DNA of 64,000 nt from Pseudomonadota bacterium (GTDB lineage Bacteria > Bdellovibrionota_B > Oligoflexia > Silvanigrellales > Silvanigrellaceae): assembly GCA_009926615.1 (NCBI GenBank), contig RFOM01000013.1, positions 1 through 64,000 on the forward strand, written 5' to 3'. Below the pieces are notes generated by a model, which saw nothing but the letters and a program-made list of their open reading frames with translations, ran no database searches and was not told the origin of the DNA. Positions 8,988-18,111 of this stretch are shown here, one piece after another. Both the position numbers and the translations under genes were made by a program. Within the stretch, counting starts at the first letter, position 1, and each line of letters starts with the position of its first letter.

Positions 8988-9896
8988 TTAAAGTGCTGAA
9001 ATCATCCATAAAAAACGGGCAGGGGATTCGCTGCCGGTCAGAGCTCCGGAGGCAGCCAGAACCGGTCCGTCGGTCGGGAGGTTGGTGGGCTCTATGCCGA
9101 CGGTCGAATGGGGCCTGCCGTCGCCCCAGCCGTTGTGGCACCACCAGAGACCCACCCAAGGAAGACTTGAATCCTGAAGGACGTCAATCCGCAGTCCAAG
9201 CCTGCGTCTGACAAGCGAGGTTACAAAAACCTTTTCGGAGTCCGTTTTCATGTAGAATTTTGAAGCGACAGGTTCATTGTTTTCGGCAAAAGTCCGAGCG
9301 GACAGAAGTTGCTGTACGGGGTTTTTTTGCGCGGCGGAGCTGAGGTTGTTCATCGACGGAAGCTGCGACCATTCAATCGTGTCCTTCGGTTCCGCCGCGA
9401 ATAAAGCGTGTGAGGCGTAAGCAGAAACCAGATTCACATCCTGACTCAGCCCGCCGTGTTGCGAGACAAGCGGCATGCGGGACGGGTAGCGGATTTCAAA
9501 CTGAAATATCCCCAAAACATTGGTGCGTTCAGTTGAAACAAGGGAGCTGATTGTCCGTTTGAACTGATGACCGTTCATATTCCAGCCGGTAAAAGACTGA
9601 CTTTGGCTTCCGTAAAAAACATCCGGCGTGCGGGCCCAGAGATCGCCGTGGTCCCGAACATTCCACAAAGCCGAACCTGCGACCGTGGGAAAACATTCGT
9701 CTCCACCCCATGCATCCAGACTTTGAAATGAATTTCTGTTTTCGGCCGTCAGGGCTCTTTGCCGCTCGTGCGGCAGCGGAAGAACAAGGAGCTCTTCACC
9801 GCGAACCGTCAGGCGCGTGATCTTGCCTGTGGACGATGACACCGCGAGTTCGGTGTCTCTTGAAATCATGACAAGCTCCGAGGTCTGACCGCTCAT
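8988..9896 (-). CDS. aldose 1-epimerase/mutarotase-like protein
   Basis: This cytoplasmic protein of 302 residues has no signal peptide. Its pattern fits the galactose-mutarotase-like fold: an N-terminal beta strand repeat, GGDECFPTV in the first third, and GIEPTNLPTDGP near the end, similar to the GxEP segment of distant aldose-epimerase relatives. Trp/His-rich WWCHNGWGDGRPHS may line the sugar site. The start is ATG 9896 with AAGGA eight bases upstream, only 12 bases after the stop of the large dehydrogenase, so they are probably co-transcribed. The substrate is unknown; I would not call it galM. Confidence 0.6.
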   Translation of the reverse strand: MSGQTSELVMISRDTELAVSSSTGKITRLTVRGEELLVLPLPHERQRALTAENRNSFQSLDAWGGDECFPTVAGSALWNVRDHGDLWARTPDVFYGSQSQSFTGWNMNGHQFKRTISSLVSTERTNVLGIFQFEIRYPSRMPLVSQHGGLSQDVNLVSAYASHALFAAEPKDTIEWSQLPSMNNLSSAAQKNPVQQLLSARTFAENNEPVASKFYMKTDSEKVFVTSLVRRRLGLRIDVLQDSSLPWVGLWWCHNGWGDGRPHSTVGIEPTNLPTDGPVLAASGALTGSESPARFLWMISAL

Positions 9897-9908
9897 CTTT
9901 TGTGTCCT

Positions 9909-12900
9909 TCAAGAATTGCTTGCCGGCGCGCCGGTCAGCTGCAGGTCCTGCACAATTTGCGTAAATATACCCGAAATTTCGAACTCCGCGGCCATGTCCT
10001 TGCGTGCCTGCATAATGCCCTGCTGAATTTTGACTCCGTCACGGCAGCTGGGACATCCGCTGACGACAACGTCTGCGGGTGCCGATCTGATTTGGTCGAA
10101 AAGATTCTCGGCAATTTGGGTGCCGATCCGCGGATGCTTGAGCCGCGAGGTTCCCGAAAGTCCGCAGCAGTTGTCGTAGGCTTCAACGCCTTTGTAATAA
10201 AGCTTGAGCAACGAGAGCTGTGCTTCGGTGGCCTGTTTGGTGTTGTGGCAGGGAACCTTCAGGCCAACGGTGGAGTCGAATTTTGCAGCCGGCGCGAGGG
10301 ATTCTATTTTTTCTTTTTTGGCGGCAGCCGATCTCTTTAAAAGCTCCATCGCAATTTCAGCAGTATCCTGAGTTTCGTAATTCAGGTGATTTAAATCAAA
10401 AGAGCTCGGCAAAGATGCGCGGGCTTTGAGTAATTCCAATTTCTCGGGCTGTTTGAGCAGGTTTTTGAATTCACGGATAGCCTCGCAGCACGTCGGGCAG
10501 TTGGAGAACATGACGAACTTGGGTTGACCGTATGAGCCCTGACTTCTCCACTCTTCAACAAGCCGGTATATGCACTTTGCAATTTCGACGAGTGAATTGA
10601 AGTGAGCCTGAAGAGCACGTTCATGCAAACCTTCCGCCTCGTAGGGAAAGCCGCAGCACATTTTCTTTTCGAGGTCGACAAGGCGAACACCCAGCACGTT
10701 TTTGAAATATGTATCCACCGAGCTTGTTGCCTGTGGCATGCCGAATGTGTCCATACAGCCGCGGTAGCGGATGTAAATGGTGTCGGGAGCAATCACGTCA
10801 CTGGCAGTTATGGCGGTGCCAAGGTCTTTTTTAATCAATACGAAATTATCCGACGGATTGATTTTGTGCCCCTCTTCAGAGGCAATGTAGTGATTCACCG
10901 ACAGTGTCGGGGGGACCGTGTACGTTTTCAGCCAATCCGGAATTCGCGCGGAACGGCGCAAAACATTGAGCACAGGCATGCTGACCTGAATGCACATGGC
11001 GATCAGTTTATAAGTATACGCTTTGAAGAAGTCCTCACCCATCAGCCGATCGTAAAGAAATCCCCACAGCCTTGAGCCCATGGAGGGGAGTTTACCCATC
11101 GTATGGTAAGCGCGCATCAGCGGATGAATTTCGATGTTGACGGGGCAAGACTTGTCGCAGCGTCTGCAATAAAAACATTTTTTGAGAAGCTGCGCGCTTT
11201 CGGCAAGCATTTTATTGGTTGCCGAAATGACTTTTTCGATCTGCGCATTATTTTTTGTCGAGCGTGCCGACGCACGCAAAACCGCGATCCGCTCCATAAA
11301 CATCAGAACATTTCTTTTGCTCGGCAGTGCGGAACTTTTTCCGGCGCGCTGTCCCTTGCTTTCAAGCTGATGCTCGGCATCGATCACCGGACAAACTTTG
11401 CAGCTGTTGCACCGCGTGCACTTTTGTCCTTCTTCGACGGCAAGCCGCTCCGCCGCAAGGTCGGACTGTTTTTCGGAAGGGGACGCCACTCTGAGTGCGT
11501 CCTGAATCTGACTTGAACTGACGTTGAGCAGTCGTGCACGCAGTGAACGTGACAGACTTGTGCGCAAAAACAGAGTCTCGGGGTTGAACAGGTCATCCGG
11601 ATCGAGAGTGTCTTTGATTTTGCACATGCGTTCAAAATCGTTTTTGGGAATATGATTGATCCAAAGGAATGCCGCTTTTCCGGCTACACCGTGTTCACCG
11701 GTGAACCGTGCACTGCCGTGCAGATCACCCGATGGTGCGAGGTTTTGGGCTTCGCTGATGACTTTTTCAAGATAATCCCATGCAATCGACGACTGTTCTT
11801 CATCGTAGAGGTCAAATCCGCCGATATTCCAGTGTATGATTGCCGTGTGTCTTGGAGTGAGGTGTCCAAAAAGAACATCCTGCTTTTGATCGGCAAATCG
11901 TGCGGGTTTGGTGCGGTCGACAATGCGCAGCACCTCCGGCAGATACTCGCTCCTTATTTCCATATCGGTTTTGCACTTGGTGCGGAGCTTTTTCGGGAGT
12001 TCCTCGCGCGGCCGTTTCATGACTTCGAATTCGTGTATTCCTTTGGGAATATCCAGAACGTCGGTTTTTTCGATATGCCGCATGTGGTCGGTGGGTGTCA
12101 GGCCGGCATCGGCAAGAGCGATTATCGCGGTCGCTTCGCAGCGCTCCATGCGTGCTTTGCAGGAATTGAAATCCTGTTCTTCGACGGAAAGAATTATGAC
12201 AGCCTCGTCCGAAGGACTGAAGACTTTCGGAAAATCCTGAAGCAGAAATTTTCGGATGCTGTGGCCGGTAATTATTTCAAAGTATTCCGGATGATCTTTC
12301 TGCGGGAGAGACTTGATCGCGCGGGTCACGCAAATTGCGGCTTCGACGGATGAAAAATGCCAGCGGGCACCGCTCAGATACGCTCTGCGCTTTTCGACCT
12401 CAAAAGTAACTTCATAAATGAAGCCGGTTGTACCCTCTGCGCCGATGAAGGCCGACAGCGGGAGCTTGGGGGAATCTGCCATCGTATCGTGCGCACCGAA
12501 GTTTTCTTCCTGTTCGGCCCGCGCAGCCCGCTGTGCAAGCATGTTGGCAGCAGCCTTCATTCCTTTGAGCGGCACGGTGACGTTGTCGGGTGAGGGCTCG
12601 CAGACGGCCTTCAGTTCCCGCTTGGCAATAATTTTAAATTCTTTTTCAAATTGCGATGTGTCGCGGATGCTGAAGAACTTGCGCGCCATCAAAAACGGCT
12701 CGCTCTCGATGTCGCGGGTTTCTTTTTCGTCGGGAGCAAAACAGGCAGCGGCGCCGCGGGCTGTCACTGCGCGTCCGTGTATGATCACTTCGTAGGCTTT
12801 TCGGCCGCCGTTACTTCCGGTCGCTGCAATTCCTCCGGTCGCCGCCCTTGGGGTATTCGGATCGCAGCGCAACACAAATCCGCGTTTTGCCAAATATGCG

Positions 12901-13562
12901 ACCAGATCTTTAAAAGGAACTCCGGCTCCGACCGTAACCTCGTACAGTCCGTTGCAGCGGCGGCTCGGGCGAATATCCGAAATGTGGTCGATGCCGCGCA
13001 GACTGACCGTGACGGCAGGGGCCATGGGGGTGACACCCATGTTGTAGCCACCGCCTTCGCCGTAAGGGATCATCGGAATCTTGTGGGTATAAAGCAGTTT
13101 GACGAGCTTCTGGAGGGCTGAGGCCGAGTAAACGTGAATGACCGCTTCCGTGACAAGAGCGCGGTGTTCCATGCTGTCTGCAGAAAATGCTTCGCGGTCG
13201 AGCCACAGTGCGGAAAAGTTCCCTGTTCCGACAATATCCTCGATGCGGCTTTTGAGTTCGGCCAGTTTCTTGCGGAGCATAAACGTTTTGGAGATTCGCG
13301 AGACGATGAACTTGATGATGTCTGGGGCAACGTTTCTTTGAAGTTGCGGAAGGACATGAGTGTAGAATTCGGTTTCAGTCAGAAGATTCGGAATAAACGT
13401 GTGCGATCCGGAGGAGTCTCCTCCGGTCTTGGAAAAAAGTCTCTGCGAAACATCCGCGGGCAGCGGGGGCATGAGCCCCGCAACGTCAAGCCATTGATCC
13501 AAACCGTCCATTCCAAACCCCAATCGATACTCAAGACTTACGGGCTGTGAAGATGCCCTCAA
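9909..13562 (-). CDS. giant FAD-linked oxidase / Fe-S / CCG-domain dehydrogenase
   Basis: A single 1217-residue polypeptide joins parts that are often separate subunits of D-lactate or glycolate dehydrogenases. Residues about 150-290 are a PCMH-type FAD domain (PYGEGGGYNMG, GGIAATGSNGG). An FAD-oxidase C-terminal domain runs to about 665, including FTGEHGVAGKAAFLW and LDPDDLFNPE. Two 4Fe-4S motifs follow, CTRCNSCKVCP at about 715 and CFYCRRCDKSCP at about 796. Two cysteine-rich CCG domains come next (CCG at 968 and 1132, GCPSC at 1169). The layout matches the YdiJ/Dld-type 2-hydroxyacid dehydrogenases, which pass electrons from FAD through Fe-S centres; the substrate is inferred only. TTG 13562 overlaps the upstream stop (TTGA); ATG 13511 is an alternative start. 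Confidence 0.88.
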   Translation of the reverse strand: MRASSQPVSLEYRLGFGMDGLDQWLDVAGLMPPLPADVSQRLFSKTGGDSSGSHTFIPNLLTETEFYTHVLPQLQRNVAPDIIKFIVSRISKTFMLRKKLAELKSRIEDIVGTGNFSALWLDREAFSADSMEHRALVTEAVIHVYSASALQKLVKLLYTHKIPMIPYGEGGGYNMGVTPMAPAVTVSLRGIDHISDIRPSRRCNGLYEVTVGAGVPFKDLVAYLAKRGFVLRCDPNTPRAATGGIAATGSNGGRKAYEVIIHGRAVTARGAAACFAPDEKETRDIESEPFLMARKFFSIRDTSQFEKEFKIIAKRELKAVCEPSPDNVTVPLKGMKAAANMLAQRAARAEQEENFGAHDTMADSPKLPLSAFIGAEGTTGFIYEVTFEVEKRRAYLSGARWHFSSVEAAICVTRAIKSLPQKDHPEYFEIITGHSIRKFLLQDFPKVFSPSDEAVIILSVEEQDFNSCKARMERCEATAIIALADAGLTPTDHMRHIEKTDVLDIPKGIHEFEVMKRPREELPKKLRTKCKTDMEIRSEYLPEVLRIVDRTKPARFADQKQDVLFGHLTPRHTAIIHWNIGGFDLYDEEQSSIAWDYLEKVISEAQNLAPSGDLHGSARFTGEHGVAGKAAFLWINHIPKNDFERMCKIKDTLDPDDLFNPETLFLRTSLSRSLRARLLNVSSSQIQDALRVASPSEKQSDLAAERLAVEEGQKCTRCNSCKVCPVIDAEHQLESKGQRAGKSSALPSKRNVLMFMERIAVLRASARSTKNNAQIEKVISATNKMLAESAQLLKKCFYCRRCDKSCPVNIEIHPLMRAYHTMGKLPSMGSRLWGFLYDRLMGEDFFKAYTYKLIAMCIQVSMPVLNVLRRSARIPDWLKTYTVPPTLSVNHYIASEEGHKINPSDNFVLIKKDLGTAITASDVIAPDTIYIRYRGCMDTFGMPQATSSVDTYFKNVLGVRLVDLEKKMCCGFPYEAEGLHERALQAHFNSLVEIAKCIYRLVEEWRSQGSYGQPKFVMFSNCPTCCEAIREFKNLLKQPEKLELLKARASLPSSFDLNHLNYETQDTAEIAMELLKRSAAAKKEKIESLAPAAKFDSTVGLKVPCHNTKQATEAQLSLLKLYYKGVEAYDNCCGLSGTSRLKHPRIGTQIAENLFDQIRSAPADVVVSGCPSCRDGVKIQQGIMQARKDMAAEFEISGIFTQIVQDLQLTGAPASNS

Positions 13563-14842
13563 TAGTCCTGTGTCTGCAAGCGTGTTTCGTTAAAGTGAAG
13601 CAAACTGCCCAGCACTTTCTTTCGGACCGTCTGTGACTGATTCGACTTGTACTGCTCGTGTGATGCGGGTCCAAACTGCGAAGCCCGAAAGCTGCTCTGG
13701 TCAAAGATCTGAATTTCCAAGGGAAAAAAGCGGGCGTTCTCCTCAGGAATGAGTCCCATCAGCAGCGGATCATCTTCAGGTTCCAAACCTCGGGCATGCC
13801 GGAGCTGGCCCGCAAGCGAGCTCAGAACCAAAAAGGCGGGATTCGGGGTTCTGACGAGGTGTCGCACAGTCAATTGGATGGACTTGTATTTGCTGCTCGA
13901 ATGCATGTTTTGCTTGTACCCGTCCGTTGCCCTTTCCGAGGGGAATGACCAGTTGACCTTTTCGCACATGTCCAAAAACTCTTTGGGAGATGTGGTTCCG
14001 GTGTGAAAGAGGTCATAGGCCAGCGACAGCTGCCTTTGAGCGGCCGACAGATTAAGCAAAGAATTTCTGGTTCTGAGGCTGAGCGCCTGATGCGGTATGA
14101 TTATGTCTGTTTCAATGAGGATACGCAGTAACCTTGCAATGTCCTGCGGGGTACTGACGACAAAACGCACTCCCAGATAGTCGAACACTTCCTCGGCCAT
14201 TGCCTCGGGTTTATGAAGAAGTTTGAGCAATACGCTGTGGCGCGTTTTGGCCTCTTTCCATTCGATGTGCTCAATGTCGAGTTCAAGATTATTCGAGCGT
14301 GCCCGCCAGCCCGCATTGGGACGATGAGTCACAATTGAACGGATGCGTCCGAAAATTTGTTCGCGGGCGGATTCCAGTTCCCGCAGTTTGCCGTTGTATT
14401 CCAGATGTGAAATCGCATTCATGACTTTGAGAATGGAACATGACCATAACCGCAGGTAGCGTCTGCGGGGCATTCTCTGACTGGCGTATACCATCAGTCT
14501 GCGCGGATCATCGAGATGCAGAAGATCGGCCGGCACGGGGAATTTTTCCCGTTCATCCGAAGAGAGCAAAACATGCCGGATAAAAAACAGAGCTTCACCG
14601 AAGAACTGATCGATTTGCTTCCGGTGTTCAAAGCGTCCAAGGTCAAAACCGCAATGCCGCAGAAATTCGAGGGCCCTGTCGCGATGGGGAATATTAAAGC
14701 TTCTGTGTGTCAAAATATTTTGCTGACCCAGAACGACGGCAAGTTCCTGCCAAGGCATCGCCCAGATATTTTCCGCTGCGCGCCTGTTGCTTAATGTTTC
14801 GGCATGATTTTCGGGATTCATTGCTGCGTCAACGGTTTCCAA
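13559..14842 (-). CDS. RelA/SpoT-like nucleotidyltransferase-domain protein
   Basis: The protein has 427 residues and no signal peptide. The C-terminal half carries the landmarks of a (p)ppGpp synthetase fold. AKTRHSVLLKLL (Arg201, Lys207) is followed by FDYLGVRFVV (Asp221, Arg226), matching the RxK...SxxxK...D..GIR block. KYKSIQLTV (Tyr319) sits where Rel proteins have GYQSLH. PLEIQIF (Glu376, Gln378) followed by ASHEQYK (His395) matches EVQIRT...AAHWRYK. No HD hydrolase, TGS or ACT domain is seen. From memory, unchecked, it may be the uncharacterised family called TIGR04552 in Myxococcota and Bdellovibrionota. The start is TTG 14842 with GGGGG upstream; ATG 14821 is the alternative. It is translationally coupled to the large dehydrogenase. 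(p)ppGpp synthesis is not shown. Confidence 0.75.
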   Translation of the reverse strand: METVDAAMNPENHAETLSNRRAAENIWAMPWQELAVVLGQQNILTHRSFNIPHRDRALEFLRHCGFDLGRFEHRKQIDQFFGEALFFIRHVLLSSDEREKFPVPADLLHLDDPRRLMVYASQRMPRRRYLRLWSCSILKVMNAISHLEYNGKLRELESAREQIFGRIRSIVTHRPNAGWRARSNNLELDIEHIEWKEAKTRHSVLLKLLHKPEAMAEEVFDYLGVRFVVSTPQDIARLLRILIETDIIIPHQALSLRTRNSLLNLSAAQRQLSLAYDLFHTGTTSPKEFLDMCEKVNWSFPSERATDGYKQNMHSSSKYKSIQLTVRHLVRTPNPAFLVLSSLAGQLRHARGLEPEDDPLLMGLIPEENARFFPLEIQIFDQSSFRASQFGPASHEQYKSNQSQTVRKKVLGSLLHFNETRLQTQDY

Positions 14843-14969
14843 TGTGCCCCCGTGAATAATTTACGCGTTCATCGGATACTCATAATACCTGAGCCTGTGC
14901 AGGAGTCACTTAGAAGCTCGGGTGAATATTTGGAACGCGTTACGCCGATATCAACCAAAGGAAATGCGG

Positions 14970-15524
14970 ATGCAGGAAATTACGCGAATATCCGTTGCGC
15001 TCAGAGCTGCTGCACTGGTTTGTTTCTTTTTGCCGGCATCGTTGTTTGCTTCTTCTGTTCCGGTCGGACAGAAGCCGACTCCGAATCCCGAGCCTTTCGC
15101 CCGTCGTATTTCTCTGCCTCCGCTGAAGCTGTTGGCGTCGGGTTCGGCATTGCCGCAGACATTTGAGCCGCGATCGTGGAGATTCTCATACGTCTGCGTC
15201 ATGGGGTCATGGAGAAAGGGCACCGATACACTGCATAATTATTTTCAGAAACATCATGACTTCATGAACCGGCGGAAAATTGCCGCAGTCGCCGCCTTTT
15301 CGCATGAGACTCCCGAAAACGTTGCAGCATGGGCTGATAAAACAAAACCGCGATATATTTTTGGATTAGCTCAAACGGAATTTATCGATAAGCTAAATAA
15401 TCCGAAATTACCCACATGCTGGCTTATTTCCAGAGAGGGGCAGATCCTGTTCAGACAGGAGATGCCAACAGAAGCTGATTTAGTTTCTGTTTACGAGAAG
15501 TTGAAACTGTGGACTGATTTTTGA
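14970..15524 (+). CDS. exported thioredoxin-like protein lacking CxxC
   Basis: ATG 14970 has AAGGA seven bases upstream, and a signal peptide (ALRAAALVCFFLPASLFAS) follows. The mature part has a TlpA/thioredoxin rhythm: a beta strand ending VCVMGSW, a helix, AAVAAF, then LPTCWLISREGQILFRQE, where Pro-Thr is the cis-Pro region. At the active-site position the CxxC is replaced by RKGT, so redox activity is unlikely. It sits 84 bases before the Glt-like operon, on the same strand. It may act as a binding or structural variant; this is inferred. Confidence 0.65.
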   Translation: MQEITRISVALRAAALVCFFLPASLFASSVPVGQKPTPNPEPFARRISLPPLKLLASGSALPQTFEPRSWRFSYVCVMGSWRKGTDTLHNYFQKHHDFMNRRKIAAVAAFSHETPENVAAWADKTKPRYIFGLAQTEFIDKLNNPKLPTCWLISREGQILFRQEMPTEADLVSVYEKLKLWTDF

Positions 15525-15541
15525 CGGCCAATTAAGTAACA

Positions 15542-15571
15542 TTGACTCCGGACTTCCAACATCCCTAAACT
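15542..15571 (+). promoter_or_regulatory. candidate promoter of the Glt-like operon
   Basis: TTGACT (15542-15547) and TAAACT (15566-15571) are separated by 18 bases, and the first gene starts at 15609 after a GGGGG ribosome site. It is the best sigma70-like match in the short gap before the operon. No operator repeats were seen. Confidence 0.5.
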
Positions 15572-15608
15572 TCTAAACGAAATTGCTTCTGAGCACAGGG
15601 GGCTTGGC

Positions 15609-16268
15609 ATGGACTTTATTCAGCGCGCGTTTTCGGCCGGCGGTTTTATCATGTACATCATCCTCTTTTTCTTCATGTGCGTTGTAGCGCTGGGGATTTG
15701 GAGAACATGGTTGCTCTATTTTGTTTTCGACACTCCAAATGCCCGCGGCATGTGGGCAGAAATCTACAAACAGGTTGCGAATAATCAAATCGAAGGCGCA
15801 ATCCGGCTTTGCGAACGCCAGCCTGCAAAACAAATTCTTCCGCGCGTTTGGAAGAAGGGTTTGCAAAGCGCGAGCCGCACGGCCGATGAAACTCAAAATG
15901 CAATTGAGTCTGCAACCCTTGAGCGCCTGCCGCTCGTCAACCGGTATCTGACCTATTTCGGCACTCTTGCAAACATTACAACTCTGCTCGGACTGCTCGG
16001 TACAATTGCCGGCCTTATTTCTTCATTCGGTGCGGTTGCGAATCTTACCGGTGCGGCCAAGCAGACACGCCTTGCCGAAGGTATTTCCCATGCTCTTTAT
16101 GCGACCGGATTTGGTCTCGGTACGGCGCTGGTGGCAATGGTTCTTCACGGAGTGCTGACTTTCAAGGCCAACCAGACCACTGAAACAACCGATGAATTTG
16201 CTGCGAAACTGATTGAGCTGCTGCAAATGAGAAGAACAAATCTTGCCTCGAAGTCTTCCGGCGAGTGA
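15609..16268 (+). CDS. MotA/TolQ/ExbB-family proton channel (AglR-like)
   Basis: This 219-residue inner-membrane protein has a first membrane helix at about 12-36, a cytoplasmic segment with many charged residues, and two C-terminal helices (TLANITTLLGLLGTIAGLISSF and the ISHALYATGFGLGTALVAM region). The pattern LLGTIxG...A+G+...AL..TG.GL is the TolQ/ExbB signature, including the Thr lining the proton path. With the two ExbD-like proteins that follow it should form a proton-driven stator. In Myxococcus the AglRQS trio of this kind drives gliding and spore-coat work; the role here is inferred from the neighbours. First gene of the operon. Confidence 0.9.
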   Translation: MDFIQRAFSAGGFIMYIILFFFMCVVALGIWRTWLLYFVFDTPNARGMWAEIYKQVANNQIEGAIRLCERQPAKQILPRVWKKGLQSASRTADETQNAIESATLERLPLVNRYLTYFGTLANITTLLGLLGTIAGLISSFGAVANLTGAAKQTRLAEGISHALYATGFGLGTALVAMVLHGVLTFKANQTTETTDEFAAKLIELLQMRRTNLASKSSGE

Positions 16269-16284
16269 CGTCTGAGGAGGTATA

Positions 16285-16839
16285 ATGAGCAAGTTCAGGT
16301 TTAAAAAGAGAAAGCAGGTGGCAACCGCGTTCGAGGTGAACGTGACGCCGATGCTCGATTTGTTTTCAGTGCTCATTATTTTTCTGCTTGCGACCTCGGT
16401 GCTTTCTTCGGTTGGAGAACTGAAGATCGAGGTTCCCTTCCTTTCGAGCAAGCCTCCTCCGCCTCAGGAAAAAATTGACAAAAACCCCGAAAAAACCGTC
16501 AGCGTTACTATAGACGTGCGCAAGGTGAAGTATCAGCAGGCAACAACTGCGAGTTCATTGCCTGCAAATGAATTTGAAGTCGACCTGACTGAAGACGGAC
16601 TCGATAAAATTCAGGCCGCGATTTACGCCATCCGCAAAGAGAATGCGGCTTTTGACAAGGTTACGGTTTTTACGCAGCCCGAAGTTTCATACGCAAAGCT
16701 CGTGATGGTGTTGGACAGTCTGCGAGATTTGAGAAACGGCCGGACTCCGATTGCCTTTCCTGCGGGATATCAGTTCCCGTCAGGCGTTGAGCAGACGAGT
16801 CTTATTACCAAAATAGTTTTAGGTGATGTCCTTTTTTGA
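16285..16839 (+). CDS. ExbD/TolR-family protein 1 (AglQ/S-like)
   Basis: This 184-residue protein has a basic cytoplasmic start (MSKFRFKKRKQ) and a single membrane helix containing Asp25 in VTPMLDLFSVLIIFLL, the proton-carrying residue of ExbD/TolR/MotB-type stators. A periplasmic domain of about 140 residues follows. GGAGG stands seven bases before ATG 16285. It lies 16 bases after the TolQ-like gene. Confidence 0.9.
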   Translation: MSKFRFKKRKQVATAFEVNVTPMLDLFSVLIIFLLATSVLSSVGELKIEVPFLSSKPPPPQEKIDKNPEKTVSVTIDVRKVKYQQATTASSLPANEFEVDLTEDGLDKIQAAIYAIRKENAAFDKVTVFTQPEVSYAKLVMVLDSLRDLRNGRTPIAFPAGYQFPSGVEQTSLITKIVLGDVLF

Positions 16840-16852
16840 GGTTGAGGTTTGA

Positions 16853-17368
16853 ATGGCCGGTGTAGATGTCGGAGGCGGTGACTCCTTTTCGTTGAACCTG
16901 TACCCGATGCTTGACGTGTTCAGCATTCTTATTGTGTTTTTGCTGATGAATTTTTCCGTCAGCGGCGAAAGCGCTGATGCCGCCGCAAATCTCGAACTTC
17001 CGGTATCATCTGTAAAAATCAACCTCGACTCTTCAGCTACTGTGGCCATTACCAAATCGGAAATTCTTGTTCAGGGCGGCTTGAGCATTCCCCTGACTGC
17101 AGACCGGCAGGATGTCGTTGAGGCATTCAAGAAGGACGGTCAGGGTGCCATAAGAAAGGCATATGATGTCTTCAAACAGTTGAAGGCGCAAAACGATACG
17201 CTCAAGAACAGGCAAAAGAATCTGGGGCTGACAAACTCGGATGTATCAACTCTGATCATGCAGTCGGACAAAGAAACACCCTACAGAATTGTCAAAAGAG
17301 TGTTGCTGTCTGCGCAGCAGGCAGAGTTTATTGCTTGGAAGTTCGGTGCTCAGAAAAGGGAAAACTGA
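16853..17368 (+). CDS. ExbD/TolR-family protein 2 (AglS/Q-like)
   Basis: A second, distinct ExbD-like protein of 171 residues has the membrane aspartate at Asp21 (LYPMLDVFSILIVFLLM) and a periplasmic domain with a helical middle segment. Two ExbD-like partners for one TolQ-like protein is the arrangement of the myxobacterial AglRQS motor. It begins 13 bases after the previous stop and its own stop directly abuts the next start. Confidence 0.9.
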   Translation: MAGVDVGGGDSFSLNLYPMLDVFSILIVFLLMNFSVSGESADAAANLELPVSSVKINLDSSATVAITKSEILVQGGLSIPLTADRQDVVEAFKKDGQGAIRKAYDVFKQLKAQNDTLKNRQKNLGLTNSDVSTLIMQSDKETPYRIVKRVLLSAQQAEFIAWKFGAQKREN

Positions 17369-18100
17369 ATGCGTATGTACGGGCGATGTTCAGCGATTGT
17401 TTTGGCGGCGTATCTTGCGCTGCCTGCGACCGCGCGTGCACAAAAAGACAAAGAACAGGAAGCTCAGTTTTCAGATGTTGAGATTCGCGTTATCAGGCCC
17501 AAATATTTTCAAAAATCAGTTCGGGTCGAAGTCGGTGCCAGCATCGCTGCGGTGATGAACCAGTCATATACCTATACCTATATGCCTTCTGCAAAGCTCG
17601 GACTCCACCTGCTCGAGTGGCTCGAATTGTTTGGCGAAGGTGCGCTTGGGATCACAATCAACAAATCCGACTGTACTGACTTGGGTTCAAAATTTGCAAT
17701 TGAACCAGTCGTTCAGGAAACCGAAAATATGTTCGGCGGCGGAGCCGCGCTGACTCCCATTTACGGCAAGTATCAGCTGGGCAGCGGTGATGTTGTTTAT
17801 TTTGACTGGTTCCTGATTGGCGGAGGCGGGCTTGCCGGCATGAGATACCGCGAGCAGGGCTGTAAACAGCGGGCTGCCGATGAGCCTCTTAAAGTTCCAA
17901 AACCCTACAGTACAATTCAGTTCAATTTCGGAACGGGTCAACGTTATTTTATTAACAAAAATGTGTCTTTCAACTGGTTTTTGCGGGACTACCTCATCAT
18001 GATCAAAGTTCCCGCAGATTCTGAAGAAGCGGTTCCGAGCAAGGCTGCAGGAACCTTGCAAAGCGTGAACCTGTCATTTGGTGCGAGTTATTATTTTTGA
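17369..18100 (+). CDS. outer-membrane beta-barrel protein of Glt-like machinery
   Basis: The 243-residue protein starts with a signal peptide ending TARAQ. A short linker (KDKEQEAQFSDVEIRVIRP) leads into alternating strands, with terminal Phe (SFGASYYF), the signature of a small outer-membrane barrel. Myxococcus Glt complexes contain such barrels (GltA, GltB, GltH), and position in the operon suggests the same role. ATG 17369 follows the preceding TGA with no gap. Which of the three it corresponds to cannot be decided by eye. Confidence 0.78.
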   Translation: MRMYGRCSAIVLAAYLALPATARAQKDKEQEAQFSDVEIRVIRPKYFQKSVRVEVGASIAAVMNQSYTYTYMPSAKLGLHLLEWLELFGEGALGITINKSDCTDLGSKFAIEPVVQETENMFGGGAALTPIYGKYQLGSGDVVYFDWFLIGGGGLAGMRYREQGCKQRAADEPLKVPKPYSTIQFNFGTGQRYFINKNVSFNWFLRDYLIMIKVPADSEEAVPSKAAGTLQSVNLSFGASYYF

Positions 18101-18111
18101 ATGGACGTGAG

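Noticed and set aside
9900-13550. Several plus-strand open frames of 60-230 residues
   Set aside because: All are antisense to the 1217-residue dehydrogenase, which has clear domain motifs; none shows a recognisable domain or ribosome site.
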